DNA of 64,000 bases, taken from assembly GCA_010094025.1 (NCBI GenBank), contig ML991844.1, positions 1-64,000 on the forward strand. The letters run 5' to 3'. Source of the stretch: Viridothelium virens (lineage: Eukaryota > Ascomycota > Dothideomycetes > Trypetheliales > Trypetheliaceae). The notes under the pieces are model-generated. The model was not told where the DNA came from and made no database searches. It saw only the letters and a program-made list of their open reading frames with translations. The translations under genes were made by a program, and so were the position numbers. Below, one piece after another: positions 1 to 11,784 of the stretch; positions within the stretch are counted from its first letter, which is position 1; every line of letters begins with the position of its first letter.

Positions 1-257
1 GGAATGCCACGGTCCGAAAGTGTATTTATATACTTAACCAACTCATTCTCTTGGTGTAGTGAAAGAGCTGTCTCCTTGGTTCGATGAGCCATTGAAATCG
101 ACTGTGTGATGCCTCTATGGCGACGCGACAACGTGGTTCTGCACACGTTGAACTCCTTTGCTATTTTAGAATAATTACGACATCTCTGCGCATCTGCTGC
201 AGCAATCGCCGACCGAAAAGCTTCAGAATCCGTGGAGTTATTCGCGTTCGAAGACAT
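1..257 (-). CDS. Fot/pogo-like (Tc1-mariner superfamily) transposase, 5' part, cut by window edge
   Basis: Reading the minus strand from the ATG at 257 gives 85 codons without a stop to the window edge. Residues 1-26 are a Ser/Ala-rich lead. Then comes a psq/CENP-B type helix-turn-helix, YSKIAKEFNVCRTTLSRRHR, and after a linker the second-domain start HQENELVKYINTLSDRGIP. This order (HTH_psq, then an HTH_CenpB-Tnp segment with a K-Y/W-I-x(2)-L-x-D-R-G-x-P motif) is typical of fungal Fot1/Pot2-type transposases, which cut and paste their own element at TA sites through a DDE domain that would lie outside this window. The reading frame is open as far as it can be seen, so the copy may be young, but the catalytic part cannot be judged. 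The family is recognised from motif memory, not from a search. Confidence 0.8.
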   Translation of the reverse strand, partial: MSSNANNSTDSEAFRSAIAAADAQRCRNYSKIAKEFNVCRTTLSRRHRGITQSISMAHRTKETALSLHQENELVKYINTLSDRGI

Positions 258-279
258 GGCCAAATCGTGAATTTTGGGT

Positions 280-319
280 GTGCAGGTGGTGGGACCGTGC
301 AGGTGGTGGGGAAAACCCA
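280..319. repeat. Putative terminal inverted repeat end of the Fot-like element, with internal direct repeats
   Basis: Just upstream of the transposase ATG, two 14-bp direct repeats (280-293 and 297-310, GTGCAGGTGGTGGG) are followed by GAAAACCCA and then TA at 320-321. Fot/pogo elements insert at TA and often carry short repeats inside their termini. I infer that the element ends near 319 with TA as target duplication. The opposite terminus is outside the window, so the inverted repeat cannot be confirmed. Confidence 0.5.
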
Positions 320-321
320 TA

Positions 322-877
322 CTGCCTTCAAGGCTGAGCTGCAGCGTCAGCATGGCAAGGCTGAGAACCGTAGCTCCTATCCTATTTCCATTTCTGACTA
401 GCGCAATCGTTACAAGATGGGATACGTCCAACGAGAAGCAGGCTTCCTGTGAGCTCGCAAGACTAACTCTATGCGAGCATGGAGAGGCTTAGATCTCGGG
501 ACCGGCCGAAGCTCGTCGCCACGCGAGCTTGAAATGATCCGGATCTCCATCCCTGAAGATCGCTGGACCACTCCTCTTTTCTGCAAAAGATGCTGTACAA
601 CTTGGTTCTCTCGGCAGCTGGCTCGCAATTCTTGGACCTAGCTGAAAGGCGCCACCACTGGAGATGAGATGATGGCTAGGGCGAAACATTCGAAGCTGCT
701 GGTCGTCGCTAGTGACACCGGCAACGCTCTTAGGAAGGTCTGGCATATATAAGTCTTGGCAAATTGTCGTGGCATCAGCAAGAACGGTCGGTTGCGAGCT
801 CTAATCGTTATTTTCCCGTTGGTTGGTTCTGCCTGTTGGCCCTTTTCTCTAAAGCTGTGTACCCTCGACATTAAAAC
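322..877. other. Intergenic; upstream region of the first Zn2Cys6 regulator
   Basis: No ORF here resembles a known protein. The stretch separates the transposon end from the plus-strand regulator and presumably carries its promoter. I see no clear TATA or operator motif. Confidence 0.5.
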
Positions 878-2531
878 ATGCCCAATGTCGGTAGATCCTC
901 GCGAGGCTGCTACACTTGTCGAGCCAGACGGATCAAGGTGCGTCGTCCTACCTGCCTCCACCAATCGGCCATTTCAGCTTTTGCTTACTCGAACTGAAGT
1001 GTGATCGAGGGGAACCTGGCTGCCGAAAATGCAAGACCTTTGGAAGGCCATGTCCAGGATATAGGGACGAAGTCAATCTCTTGTTCCGCGACCAAAATGA
1101 TTACGCTAAAGTCAAAGTGATGACTCGTCCATCTCGAGCTCTGATCTCTGTGAAAGCGGGAAAAGATCAAGACTCACTAACATACTTGCCAATACCGCAA
1201 TCTCTCTCGCTCAACTTTGAGGCACAATGCATCGACCAATTCTTTTCGCAATATGTCATGGCCGAAGGTCGTACTGGCTACGGATACTTTGACTTCATAC
1301 CCAGCATATCTGCTAGTGCAGATGCATTGCCATGCCTCAAGTCTGCACTACCGGCTGTGGCTTTGGCTAATGCAGCCAAGCAACGAAATCAGCTCGACCT
1401 GCTCTGGCGGGCGAGGCAGAAGTATGGTGAGACCTTGAGTTTGGTCAAACAAACTCTACGGGCTTCACCCGATCTCTGTGCAGGCGACAGTCTGCGATTG
1501 ACGATTCTGATGCTGAGTCTTTATGAGGTAATGCAGACAGCAGCTGTCATCTACATCTTCTGCTAATAAAGTAATTTTAGCTGATTACCGGAGAGGGATT
1601 CATGAAAAACTTCTGGGACTCGCATCACGAAGGTCGCTTGATGATACTTCGTAGGCCTACAGAGCATCTCAGGTACAATCGACCCGCCTGGAACTTGTAT
1701 AGAGTCACGCATACCCACCTCATGACGGGTTGTCTACTGAGAAGGAAATGTCCTCCAGAAGATGCCATAACATGGCTTAGTATGGGTCATCAGAACGGGC
1801 TGATCGAAAAGACGAATCCCTTCTTCATCCGAGTCATTCGTGTCCTGGCGCACACCCAAGACGTGGCAAGATCCTGGCTCGAACCTATGAGGTCCCAAAA
1901 GCTTCGCGAAATCATGCAGCACGGCACAGATCTTGACAGAGATATCACCAATTTCATGAGATCGCTACCTTCCGTATGGAGATACACCAGTTTTCCGAAC
2001 AATGGCACAGGCACAACACTTCCAAAATTTATTCATGTGCATGAAGATTTGTTCACTGCGGGGTCCTGGAATGCCTGGCGCTGCATGCGGATTCGACTGA
2101 TTCAGGTACTGTTAGCCATTGCGGAGCTCGTTGGGGAAGACTCGAGAGATTTCAACTCTCAATTGATGACGTGGCGAAGAACTCTTACAGATTTGGCAGA
2201 TGATGTCTGCAGTACTACGCCATTTTTGCTGGGCGAGATCGACAGTCAAGGTGTCCCTCGCGGAACCCCTAAGGGAGTTGCTCTTGGCGGCTACATGCTC
2301 TTGTATCCACTCCACATTGTCCTTGCCGTTCAAGAATTACCAGAAAGTTATCACCGTTTCGTTGAGTCCAAACTGACATACATTGCCAAGACCATGGGTA
2401 TCGAACAGGCGAGCATCATCTTGAAAGCCAGTAAGATGTTAAAGAACTTCCCTGTCATTGGAGACATTGTCTTGGAGGCCGAAAGGTTTATGCCGAGTCT
2501 AAAAGGCTGCCAGCAGGCCATTGAGGAGTGA
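878..2531 (+). CDS. Zn(II)2Cys6 transcription factor (Fungal_trans_2-like), about 512 aa
   Basis: Exons 878-937, 1000-1527 and 1581-2531; introns of 62 and 53 nt, both GT-AG. The first intron splits the zinc cluster: exon 1 ends in RGCYTCRARRIK and exon 2 starts with CDRGEPGCRKC, giving the binuclear cluster spacing C-x2-C-x6-C-x5-C-x2-C (the sixth Cys follows in RPCPGY) at about residues 11-37. The rest is helical and matches the Fungal_trans_2 style, including a stretch near residue 150-195 that ends LRLTILMLSLYE just before intron 2. It is therefore probably a nuclear DNA-binding regulator; its target genes are unknown. It is convergent with the paraoxonase-type gene, 67 bp apart. The ATG at 878 is the only one that places the cluster at the N-terminus in frame. 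Confidence 0.88.
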
Positions 2532-2598
2532 AGACTATAAGGCACCTTTTTCCACACATCCTTCATGTCTTCTACACGGATTTGATTGAATGTTGGCA

Positions 2599-4060
2599 TC
2601 ACAAGTCTATCCTTGCCGCCACGACTGCCTTGCTCACCGGCCCTGTTACAAACAGCCATCCCTGTTTCCTCCCCTCGTTGTCTCTCGGATCAATGGCAAC
2701 GACCAACGCCGTACTCGCAGAGCTCACGCTATGCCCATCGTCCCGAAATATCACCGTCCGATTCCATCGTCTTGCCTCCTCATCCATCCTCTGCCCATCT
2801 TCCGTCTGCGCCCTCACCATCCACACCACCACCGGGTCCCGGCCTTCCGCAGTGGGAAACTCGGCTGCATTCCACAGCCCGGCCAGCACGAACCCACTCG
2901 CATCCCGTCCGGTCTCGACCGCGTACGGATCCGCGAAATAGCTCGGGTTGTCGATGGTCGAGTCGAGCTGCAGGGACTCGGTGACCTGCAGTTCGGACGG
3001 GTACGCCGGGTTCAAGATCGCGTGCACCAGAACCCCTGCCGAAGCGCGCCCGATCAGGACGTCGGAGCAGGACGGGCCGTGGCCGAGACCGTTCATGTTT
3101 TGGAGACTGCGGAGGGCGACGGAGGCGGAGACGCCGGCGCGAGCGTTGGTGCTGGGATTTGGGGGACCGTTGTGGCCGAAAGAGGTTTGTGGGAGATCCA
3201 GATGGAGAGGAAACTTCATGTGGACAACATTGGACCAGGGTGTAAAATCCCAGCCAAGGTTCTCGATGAGGCGCAGGATACCTGAGCGGTGCAAGTGGTC
3301 GTTAGTGACGAGAATCTCTTGTGAGTTGACGGCGTAAATGTCGTTCGGAGTGCGAATAAGAGGATGCCATATTGAGCGGATATGGGTGGCATATGCGTCA
3401 CCGATGCGGTAGTGGAAGAGCTCAATTTGAGATCGGGCTGCGGGTTCGGTAGAGGACGAAGCTATGTGGGCAGGATTGGGAAGGTGATTGATGGCGAAGA
3501 TATATATCGATTCTCGATCGGAGGAAGATGACCAAATATCGATTCCATGGGTGATGAAAGGCCCAGAAAAATTGCGTAGAGCGAGGCGTATGGTCTTGAA
3601 TGTCTTCGATGAAATCTCTAGTGAGCTTGTCGAAGAGCAAGGACAGCACAAGGCAACGACTAATTACGAGCCACAAGCGACGTACCTTCGGATCAATCAC
3701 CACAAATGTGCCTTGCCCGATAGGCCTAGACTTCTGCAAGTCTGCAGTTCTGAACGGCCAACGCAGTCAGTTGGCTATTCGACTGGTACAAGACGCCTAA
3801 CCTTGGTCCACAAATACTTACGGTGGGAACCAGAATTTCCTCGTTTCTTCGTCTGCCTCTGAAGCGCCAAAGAGCAGATTTGACGCCTGATGGTAATGCA
3901 AATCTTCCACATAAAGAGTGTCAGGGATCCTTTTCAACTCATGTCCATGAAGGTTAACCGTTCGACCCGAGCCTCGGCCGAAACCAAAGACGGTATATCT
4001 GAGGCTCAGTGGTGGATATAGAATCGCAATGAAAATTGCAATCATTAGTGGCTTCCACAT
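2599..4060 (-). CDS. Paraoxonase/arylesterase family protein (beta-propeller lactonase/esterase), about 439 aa
   Basis: Exons 4060-3822, 3749-3686 and 3615-2599; the last acceptor (after CTAGAG) is the least certain join. The N-terminus MWKPLMIAIFIAILYPPLSL is one hydrophobic helix, a signal anchor. Typical family stretches are GQGTFVVIDPK, then FITHGIDIW with the central His, VNSQEILVTNDH, ARAGVSASVAL, and the ending GWLFVTGPVSKAVVAARIDL, which is the usual last beta strand of fungal serum-paraoxonase homologues. The family binds calcium and hydrolyses lactones or aryl esters; the substrate here is unknown. Length fits the family (about 400-440). It shares its 3' side with the first regulator, which makes it a natural candidate target of that regulator, but this is inference. 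Confidence 0.85.
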
Positions 4061-6608
4061 GCGAGACGGGCACAGTATTACCGCCATTGCAGAGGTCAGT
4101 GATTGTTCCAAACATCGTGTCTTGCCCTTGTTTTAATTCGAACATTGTGAATAGAAGCGGGTACCTGAACAACGGGCGAGGTAAGATGTAGGTATCGTAC
4201 GAGGAAAGCATATGCCAATGCAGGCAAAGGACGAAATCATGCGATTTTTCCGGGGACCCTGGCCTGCTAAAATTGGCCTCGTTTGGCTGATACCTCTGCC
4301 GGAGTCAACTCCGAGTCTCAACAGACACTAGCAAGGCAATTCCCATCCTGTTCGCCAATCGTCGTCTCTGCGCCCACGGTCCCACGCCTAGTGATTCGAG
4401 ATGGCAAAATTTGGCAGATGCAGGCACCTACCAGGATGATTTTATTCTCCGATTCTCCCTTGCCTCTGTACCTACTGCGGGGTTCTTGTTATTCTGTCGA
4501 TCCTTGTATCACTACCTGACGTCAACATTGTCAGACCTTCCTGATCAACCCCTGTAATGTAGCATCCGCAAGCAGCTTCTCACCTCGCTCACCTACATGC
4601 TTGTGTCAAATTCTTGACCGATGGGACAGATATTAGCACAGGTGTAACAGTCGCTAGACGCTAGACAGTCGGACTGGATCAGTGCCAACCAGCAGAATCC
4701 TGTGTTCTGTACTTGATGCACGTGTACTATCCGGAAAGAATCTTCATGTAACTGTACGAAGCTTTTTGACTGGGGACATATCTCCAGACGCTGCTCATGT
4801 ACAGTATGAGTGTTCAGAGGCTGCGTAGGTTCCTTGTGTACCACTCAGTCCCCCCCAAAAAATTCCTATTACTTTTCTTTTCTTTTTCTTCCCCCACCCC
4901 CATTTTACCATGCATCATCCCGGACATGGTTCGGGGGCACGTTGAGACACCACACAAAGATTTTGGCTTTACACTTTCTCTTCGTCTATTTGGCTTCACA
5001 AGGCTTTAGGCATTAGCGGCATGGACTTTGAGTGAGTCCTGCATTCCGAAAGCTGTGGATAGTTAAACCCACATTGCGCGTTGGTTGGGTAGAGTCTCCA
5101 AGTCTTCCTGGCGGCATCCAAAATACTGCGACTCATTGGTGGGCCATCAACCGTTTTACAGACTATTTTCTCCACTCCATATCTCCACTTTTGAGAGAGA
5201 GCGATTGCCCTATGGGAAAGTCTCAAATAGTATTGTCGTCATTCAATTTTGGACAATTGAACTTGCTACAGCGGTGCTTACTCAACTGTGTCCACTATCG
5301 CAATAACAGCTTTCTAAACTCCAATTTGGATCACAACCGTGGATGCAAGTGATTGCACTAACATGTGAATCGTGAATTAATGAAAGAAAATGAATGGTGG
5401 TCACAGCACCAACTCGAGGATGGTCAAGGGACATGCAATGCTCGTCAGGTCTTCTGCAGAAGATTTTAGAGAGATAAAGCTAGGCGAAATTTTCATCTCT
5501 GAATTTTTATCTTTAACGAAAATAGTCACGGGAGTGGTGTTCAGAGAAGAACGCGCTGGCTCCTTTTCTTTTGCACTATGGTCTTTCAGTATATCTCATG
5601 GAGCCAAAAGGACAGACACCTCCTATCTTTTCATTAACCCAAATAGGTATCGCTTGGTCGGAGGACTTGAGCTAAGTGAATGGGGGCTCTCAGTTCCGCT
5701 CAAGGGCCCTGCTACGAGTTGTATCTACACCCATTTGCTACTTTCAGTGCGCCCAGATGCGACCAGCGTAATGCGATTCGTGCCTTTCCATGACAGTGGT
5801 CGTCTTGCAGCGATCACCCGCCCAGCCCAGAGAATTTTGGCAATTAGATGGTATGAACGCTGCTGGCCTTAGTTGATGAAGTGGAAGCGTATGTAGCGCA
5901 GCAATCAGACGACAGATTGTGTTACTAGGTAGAGAATAGGAGCTCATCGATTATCTGAGAAATGTACCATAAGAGATGAGAGCAAAAATTCACCGTCCTG
6001 CAAAATTGACGTGCGGCGAAGTCCACAGTAATGCGTGCAGTGTTACTGTGAGGAAGAGATCAATCTACACGGAACCCACGGAGTCGATCGACTTGGCAAG
6101 GGGGGGGGATGATGGCAAAGTAGAACAGAAGCTGCGCCTTAGGCTCAGTGAGCATACTAGTATTTGATTGGCCTATTCGTAAACATGTCCCGATTGAGAC
6201 TAGTGGAGGAGTCCTTACGGTGCTCAGCTCCTCGGCAATCTACCTCCTAATGCATCTCCCTTTATTAGTAAAACCGCTTCAGGAACCCACCAAACTCCTA
6301 ATCAGAACCTGCCTAATTTCCTAACAAGGTCTGAATTCAAAGTGCTATTCATTTTCCTAAAGAATACTGGCGGCTGTGGCAATGAACCTGCATAGCGTTC
6401 GAGCGCTGCGATTGGGTCGTTCGTCCCATCCCGTGACATTGACCTCAGCCAGGAGGCCCGCTATAGCGCGTGTGTTGAGATAGTATGGCGACTTGATCTA
6501 CAGGGCGTACTGTATGAGTTTATCTCAAAGAGCTTATTAGAACGGCGATTTTGCAGTTTTTGGCGTCCTGTGCAGTTCGGTCTTGTGTGCCCTACACGGA
6601 TTGTGGAC
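4061..6608. other. Gene-free tract of about 2.5 kb
   Basis: It separates the divergent paraoxonase-type gene and second regulator. Only short chance-like ORFs occur (the longest about 160 codons at 5390-5872), none with a recognisable motif. There is a pyrimidine-rich stretch around 4850-4910 and a run of nine G near 6102. Some sequence may be promoter; I recognise nothing else. Confidence 0.5.
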
Positions 6609-8352
6609 ATGGCACCATCCACGAATGAAGGTGCGGCTCCAAAACGTGCGTGGCATTCGAAAGTTCGCACAGGTTGTTTGACTTGCAAGTATGTATATGA
6701 GAGCATTGTGCACTTATCCCTGAGATGCATTTGTTTAACTCTTTTGTAGGACTCGCAAGGTACGATGCGACGAAGGAAAGCCTTATTGCAACCGATGCAC
6801 CTCTACGGGACGCCAATGTGGCGGCTACGCATCTCGCTTTGTAGACGCAAATGCACCCAAAGCATCCAGGGCTCGAGCAGACCCTTTCAGCGCTGTCAAT
6901 GCGGTGCCTCACCAGAATCCTAGGCTTCTTCTCCCTCGGCTCAACGACAAGGAGCTGCGCAGCTTTCGTTTCTTCCTTGAAAAGACCGCCCCTGCCTTTG
7001 CAGGTGTCTTTCATATCGATTTCTGGCTCCAAGAGATTCCCCGTGCCTGTCATGCAAATGCTGCAATATGGCATGCTGCAGTCAGTCTCGGCGCCGTGGA
7101 CGAAAGTTACAATATCAGGCAAGGTATATTGCCCTCCTACATAACCCGCGACGAACAGGTGCAATTCGCTCTGCAGCAATTTGGTTCATCTATCAAGTAC
7201 CTGATTGACCCGTCATATCACTTAATGGAAAGGCAGGATAAACGAACTGCACTAGCAGCCAGTGTTCTTTTCACATGCATATGCAGTGTCCAGGGACTCC
7301 AAAATCAGGCTCTTATTCATCTTCGAGGTGGTCTGAAACTTCTTCAGGAAATCAAAGTGGAAGAGCAGCGGTCTACAAGCCCTTGTTCGCGTTCAAGTCC
7401 AGATGCCAGCCCGCTCTCACTAATAGCCATGCAATCCGTTCTCAACAATCTCAACATCCAAGCGGAATCGATATTGGGGGGCAGACTAGATGCTGACTCA
7501 CCATCACTTGTCGATGTCGATCATTACAGTTGCTGGCGTCTTTACCAAGCGCCGTCTTTCTCAGCCGAAGCCAGCCCATCAAGCCTTGGGAATATCGTCG
7601 AGGCATGTAGAGCTGTTGAATCTCTGTTCAACAGCATGGTTGTATTTTTCCAGAGACCGGATATCTACCGTGCCACTCTTGCCCTCGATTTCGAGACGGT
7701 CTCGAAGCAACAGCTCCCTTTCATGCGCGTCCTGCAAAATCTGACCTCTGCGCTCAGCATGTTTGAAGCTTGTAGTCGTGGTATTCTTGACGAAGCAACC
7801 CGAAAGGCAATTACGGTGCTCAAAATGTTCCACATCGTGTGCCGTTTCATACTCATTCCGAAAAGCATCGAAGCGGACCGCCTGGACCGTTTCGACGCAG
7901 TGCTCAAGCATGTCGTGGACCTCGCTACTCAGGTGCTCGATGGCAGCAGCAACAACTGGACAACTCCAAGGCAGCAGGGTACTTTTTCGTCGATCTCCGT
8001 TCCCGTGCCCTCAATGTCTCTGCTGCTTCTCGTGGCTGCAATTTCCGCCCGGACGACTCACACTCGCGAGCGGGCCATCGAGCTGATGAAGGCATACCCG
8101 CGGCGCGAAGGACTCTGGGATTCATTCATGGCAGCCGAGCTCGCCAGGACTGTCTTGCAAGCCAAGGGGTTGCCCACGACAGTGAAAGAAGAAGAAGCAA
8201 TGATGGATGGACAAAGCAAGACCAAAGGATTGTGGACGGATTACATGATAAGTGTGGCATTCCATGGCGAGAGGAGGGCTGAGATTACGATGAAGACTTT
8301 TCAGCAATGGATGAATGGAGAGATCGGCAAGCAGACATCGATGGAGTGGTGA
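6609..8352 (+). CDS. Zn(II)2Cys6 transcription factor, about 560 aa
   Basis: Exons 6609-6688 and 6750-8352; one 61-nt GT-AG intron again lies inside the zinc cluster. Spliced, the cluster reads RTGCLTCKTRKVRCDEGKPY followed by CNRCTSTGRQC at about residues 20-48, a canonical fungal binuclear cluster. The remainder is a long helical middle region; the segment with IHLRGGLKLLQEIK (about residue 215) is common in regulators of this type. No further intron is needed, since the frame is open to the stop. It is probably a nuclear regulator. The extradiol dioxygenase lies 770 bp downstream on the same strand and is a plausible target, without direct evidence. Confidence 0.88.
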
Positions 8353-9125
8353 ATCGTGACACGCCTCCGTGGCGAGCTTCTACCGGTTGTGGTCGGCTTG
8401 AACAATGACGCCATGGAAGATGCAGAATAATTTGTCCTTGCTCATCGAACATGAGAGCATGACCAAGCGAAGTTTCAAACGTGAACTCCACGGACTGGCA
8501 TGCAATCAGGGATGGGGTGTGAAATGAAATCGGCATCAGTGAACCACAATAGTATTTGATAGAAACCGGTCGAACTGTTACTCAGCTCAATCAATAATTT
8601 CGACAATCCCCGAAAACTGTACAACAGATATCTGGCCTACATATGGAGCTTGCGTAGGAATGGAGCTGACGCTCGAGCTCCTGAACGCATAGGCGCTGGC
8701 AATTTACCCTTACAAATCACTTTTCTGAAGGCTTCAATTCAAGGGTGAAGGTGAATGAGTCGCGCCCTTTGGATTTCTCTTCCCACATTCAATTCTTCTT
8801 GTACATGCTTACGAAAAAGCAAGCACCCTCTAAGTGGTCACTTTGGACCTTCACAACCTGGCGACGGCTACTCTATTCACGGCGCGGCATGTTTCCGCTG
8901 CTGTTGACCAAGCACGCGGCCACGCCAAGGACCGAATGCCGATCAATTTCAAAGCCATCCGTACCATCGTTAATCAACCAAGCCCTAAGGCTCTCTGCCT
9001 GTACACTCTCTCCTACCATGTGGCTGCCGGAGAGTATGAAAGGGTCCTTCCCTTCTGCAGCACGGCGTGTCTGCTGCGTACACAATTCAAGGAGCAGCTG
9101 AGCTACATTTCGACTGCCCGCATAT
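8353..9125. other. Intergenic with overlapping unassigned ORFs on both strands
   Basis: Between the regulator and the dioxygenase there are ORFs of 118-165 codons on plus (8745-9331) and 70 codons on minus (8873-9085). None has a motif I recognise. The 3' part probably serves as promoter and 5' leader of the dioxygenase gene. Confidence 0.4.
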
Positions 9126-10049
9126 GTGCATTACCCAACCTCTATGGCCAACACTATGACGCGAGCTCCTGTCATCTCTATATCTCACGGAGGCGGCCCA
9201 CTTCCAATACTAGGCGACGAGGGACACGAACAAATCGTCAAGTCGCTACGAACGCGAATTCCCGAATTGCTGAAGCTTGGAACTCCCGAGGCCCCTCGAG
9301 CAATCGTGCTGATTACAGCACACTGGTCTGAACGAAATCCAACCATCTCCAACGCGAAGAAGCATCCACTACTCTACGACTACTATGGCTTCCCTCCTGA
9401 AAGTTACGATCTCAAGTATGATGCCGACGGGTCACCGGAGATTGCGGAAAAGGTCGCGGAAGCAATGAAGGGAGTTGGATTGAAGCCTGTGATGGACGAC
9501 GAGAGAGGTATGACGCGATCTGAAGATCCTCGGTCAAGCCTGAAATCCCACTTGCTCATATAGAATTTCCTTGCAGGCTGGGACCATGGCGTCTTCGTAC
9601 CCATGCTTCTCATCAATCCCGCAGCAAACGTCCCCATCGTACAAGTCTCCGTCCTTAATTCCGAATCACCTACCGGCCATTACAAAATGGGCCGAGCATT
9701 ATCTGATCTGAGAGACTCCAATATCGCCATCATCGGCTCCGGCTTTGCCTCCTTCCATAACTTGCGTTTGATGTTCAGTGGCATCACCTCGGATCCTGGT
9801 TTCCAGAACCGGAACGAGGCTTGGAGCAAAGCTGTCTCTGATGCGGTCCTTGAAGAGTATGTTGAGGAAAGGGAAAAGAAGATAAATGCTTGGAGGGACT
9901 GGCCAGCCGCGTATGAAATGCATCCAAGAGGCGGAGCAGAGCATTTCTTGCCGCTAATTGTGTGTGCTGGAGCAGCGGGGAAAGGAAGTGGACTCAGTTA
10001 TACAGACAAGTACATGGGTCTGGATATGTATTCCTATTACTGGGCGTAG
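9126..10049 (+). CDS. Extradiol ring-opening dioxygenase, LigB/DODA class III type, about 284 aa
   Basis: Exons 9126-9507 and 9577-10049 with a 69-nt GT-AG intron. Visible family signatures: VISISHGGGPLPI near the N-terminus (metal-binding His), AIVLITAHW (second His region), the splice-spanning WDHGVFVPMLLINP, VQVSVL, IIGSGFASFHNL, and the end GGAEHFLPLIVCAGAAG. These match class III extradiol dioxygenases (DODA/LigB superfamily), which bind Fe(II) or another divalent metal through His residues and open catechol-type rings next to the hydroxyls. The substrate (DOPA, gallate or another catechol) cannot be told. Start: ATG 9126 or in-frame ATG 9144; the second would begin MANTMTRAP. Length is normal for fungal members. 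It sits among regulators, a paraoxonase-type gene and a GFA gene, which suggests a catabolic role. Confidence 0.9.
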
Positions 10050-11022
10050 TGCCTACGATATCTCCATTCATTGTTTATGGTCCTTTGAGAAATTGGTTGG
10101 TGGGTGCGTAAATAGCGTTGACGCGCCGGAACTTATCCCGCGGAAAGGTGTTGGAAGATACCATGAGTGCCAGATCAGCACTTGCACTGAACATGGACAG
10201 GGAAACGCAAGAAAAGTCAAAGTCCGAAGTTCGTGTAAGGACCCAACTAATCACGTCCCCTCACTGAGTTTCGATAAGCCTCCTTGGACTCTCAAGTCCT
10301 GGGCCCGAGATGAAACTACTATCTCGAGATTTTTGATACTCTTTGCATCCCAAGGCAAGATGAAACTTATGAACTCATGCGTAAAGGATCGTTTACTCGT
10401 TTTATGTAGAACTCATATTGCAGAAGATGGAAGGCTCTTTTTGACGCTAAAATCTAACAAAACGCAAAGACTTCGAGCTAACTATCAACTGAGCAGCGAT
10501 GTCACGGACTGAAGAAATGATACCTTTGGAACCGACGATCACAGATGTAATGGAGTTGCGTTCCCAGGGGACCTTAGGTACCTCTAGGTACCTAGCTACT
10601 ACGTTATTACCCTATGGGTACTAGCACCTCTATTATTTAGCTACTATAACTTCCGACCCGCTCCACAGACCTAGCTTCCTACAATACACTACACAGTACA
10701 ACAAAAACAGGAGGCAAAATCTGTTTGCTGCCCCGCTCTCACACAGTGTACTGAAAATTCTCCATGATAAGAAACTAAGTAAACCGCGCTCCCGGACCCT
10801 ATCTTCAACAGCAGCCCCAGAAGTACTCCAAGAATCTTTATTATATACCGAAACGATAGCCTTTGCAACAGTTTCTGTCTGACCGATCTTATGCTCAGTC
10901 TAGCATAAGGCCGAACTCGGATCAAAGCTGTACAACGTCACCTCAGATCACCAAATCTTTTGCTTGGTTTATTGTAGAAAAATCGATGTTCTAGAGCGCG
11001 AAACTCGTGAGCTTAGCAAAAG
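10050..11022. other. Intergenic tract of about 1 kb with GGTACC-rich palindromes
   Basis: No convincing gene is present. The short ORF at 9958-10512 runs on from the dioxygenase in another frame and looks like chance. The only structure seen is the palindromic cluster listed separately. Confidence 0.5.
10571..10599. repeat. Clustered TAGGTACCT palindromic units
   Basis: Two closely spaced copies of AGGTACCT with flanking TA/CT bases. A similar cluster occurs at 62204-62233. These look like low-complexity intergenic palindromes; no function is evident. Confidence 0.5.
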
Positions 11023-11611
11023 ATGTCCGTTATTTCCACCCAGCCTGAACTCTATCCCATGGAAGGTGGCTGTCCCTGTGGAAACATCCGCTATCGTATG
11101 GAGAGGGCTCCTCTAATCGTTCACTGCTGCCATTGTACCTGGTATTAAGTTCCAATTCTAGATATTTCCAATTCTTCTCCGATCCGAGAAACTCCGACTC
11201 ACCATCAAGACCAGGTGCCGGCGCGAAACCGGCTCTGCCTTCGCCCTCAATGCCATGCTTGAAACCCGATACATCACCATCCTCTCCCCGATTCTTCCCA
11301 CGACCTGCTCTATTCCTTCCGCTAGTGGCGCGGGCCAGACCATCCACCGCTGTCCCTCGTGCCACATTGCGGTCTGTAGCGAGTATGGGCCCAACCAGCC
11401 AATCCGCATGATTCGGGTAGGCACCCTGGATAGGTCTGAAGATGTGAGGCCGGGCGTTCACATCTATGTGTCGACAAAAATGCATTGGGTGAACTTGGCT
11501 AAGGCAGAATGCAAGGTATTTGACGGGTTCTATGATAGGAACGACGTTTGGGGGAGTGAGGCACTGGAGAGGAGGCGACTAATGATCGCGAAGATGGAAG
11601 AAGGCGCTTAA
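11023..11611 (+). CDS. GFA-family (glutathione-dependent formaldehyde-activating enzyme-like, CENP-V) protein, about 171 aa
   Basis: Exons 11023-11141 and 11215-11611; a 73-nt GT-AG intron splits a Trp codon within the zinc motif. The spliced product starts MSVISTQPELYPMEGGCPCG and shows the GFA pattern: CPCGNIRYR (first Cys pair), CHCTWCRRETGSAFALNAML (second set) and HRCPSCHIAVCSEYG (third set). The fold binds two zinc ions; the name-giving bacterial enzyme condenses formaldehyde with glutathione, but most fungal members have no proven reaction. Length is typical. It lies downstream of the dioxygenase on the same strand and could belong to the same functional block. Confidence 0.9.
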
Positions 11612-11784
11612 GATATAGAAGAAAGAGATGGGCCAGGAAGTATAGTGTTGATGTGAACGCGCGTGGAGAGAATTGGAACAATGACAGACACAATAACCGG
11701 TCATAGATAAAAGATAGATGAATATCAAATCCTAACTTTTTCTAATTAGCCACGACGTAGCTTTTCTGGAGTTCAGCCGGCGAA

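Noticed and set aside
5390-5872. 160-codon plus-strand frame in the 4.1-6.6 kb gap
   Set aside because: No family resemblance, no plausible splice partners, random-looking composition.
8834-9331. 165-codon plus-strand frame overlapping the dioxygenase start
   Set aside because: It overlaps the conserved dioxygenase N-terminus in another frame and shows no known motif.
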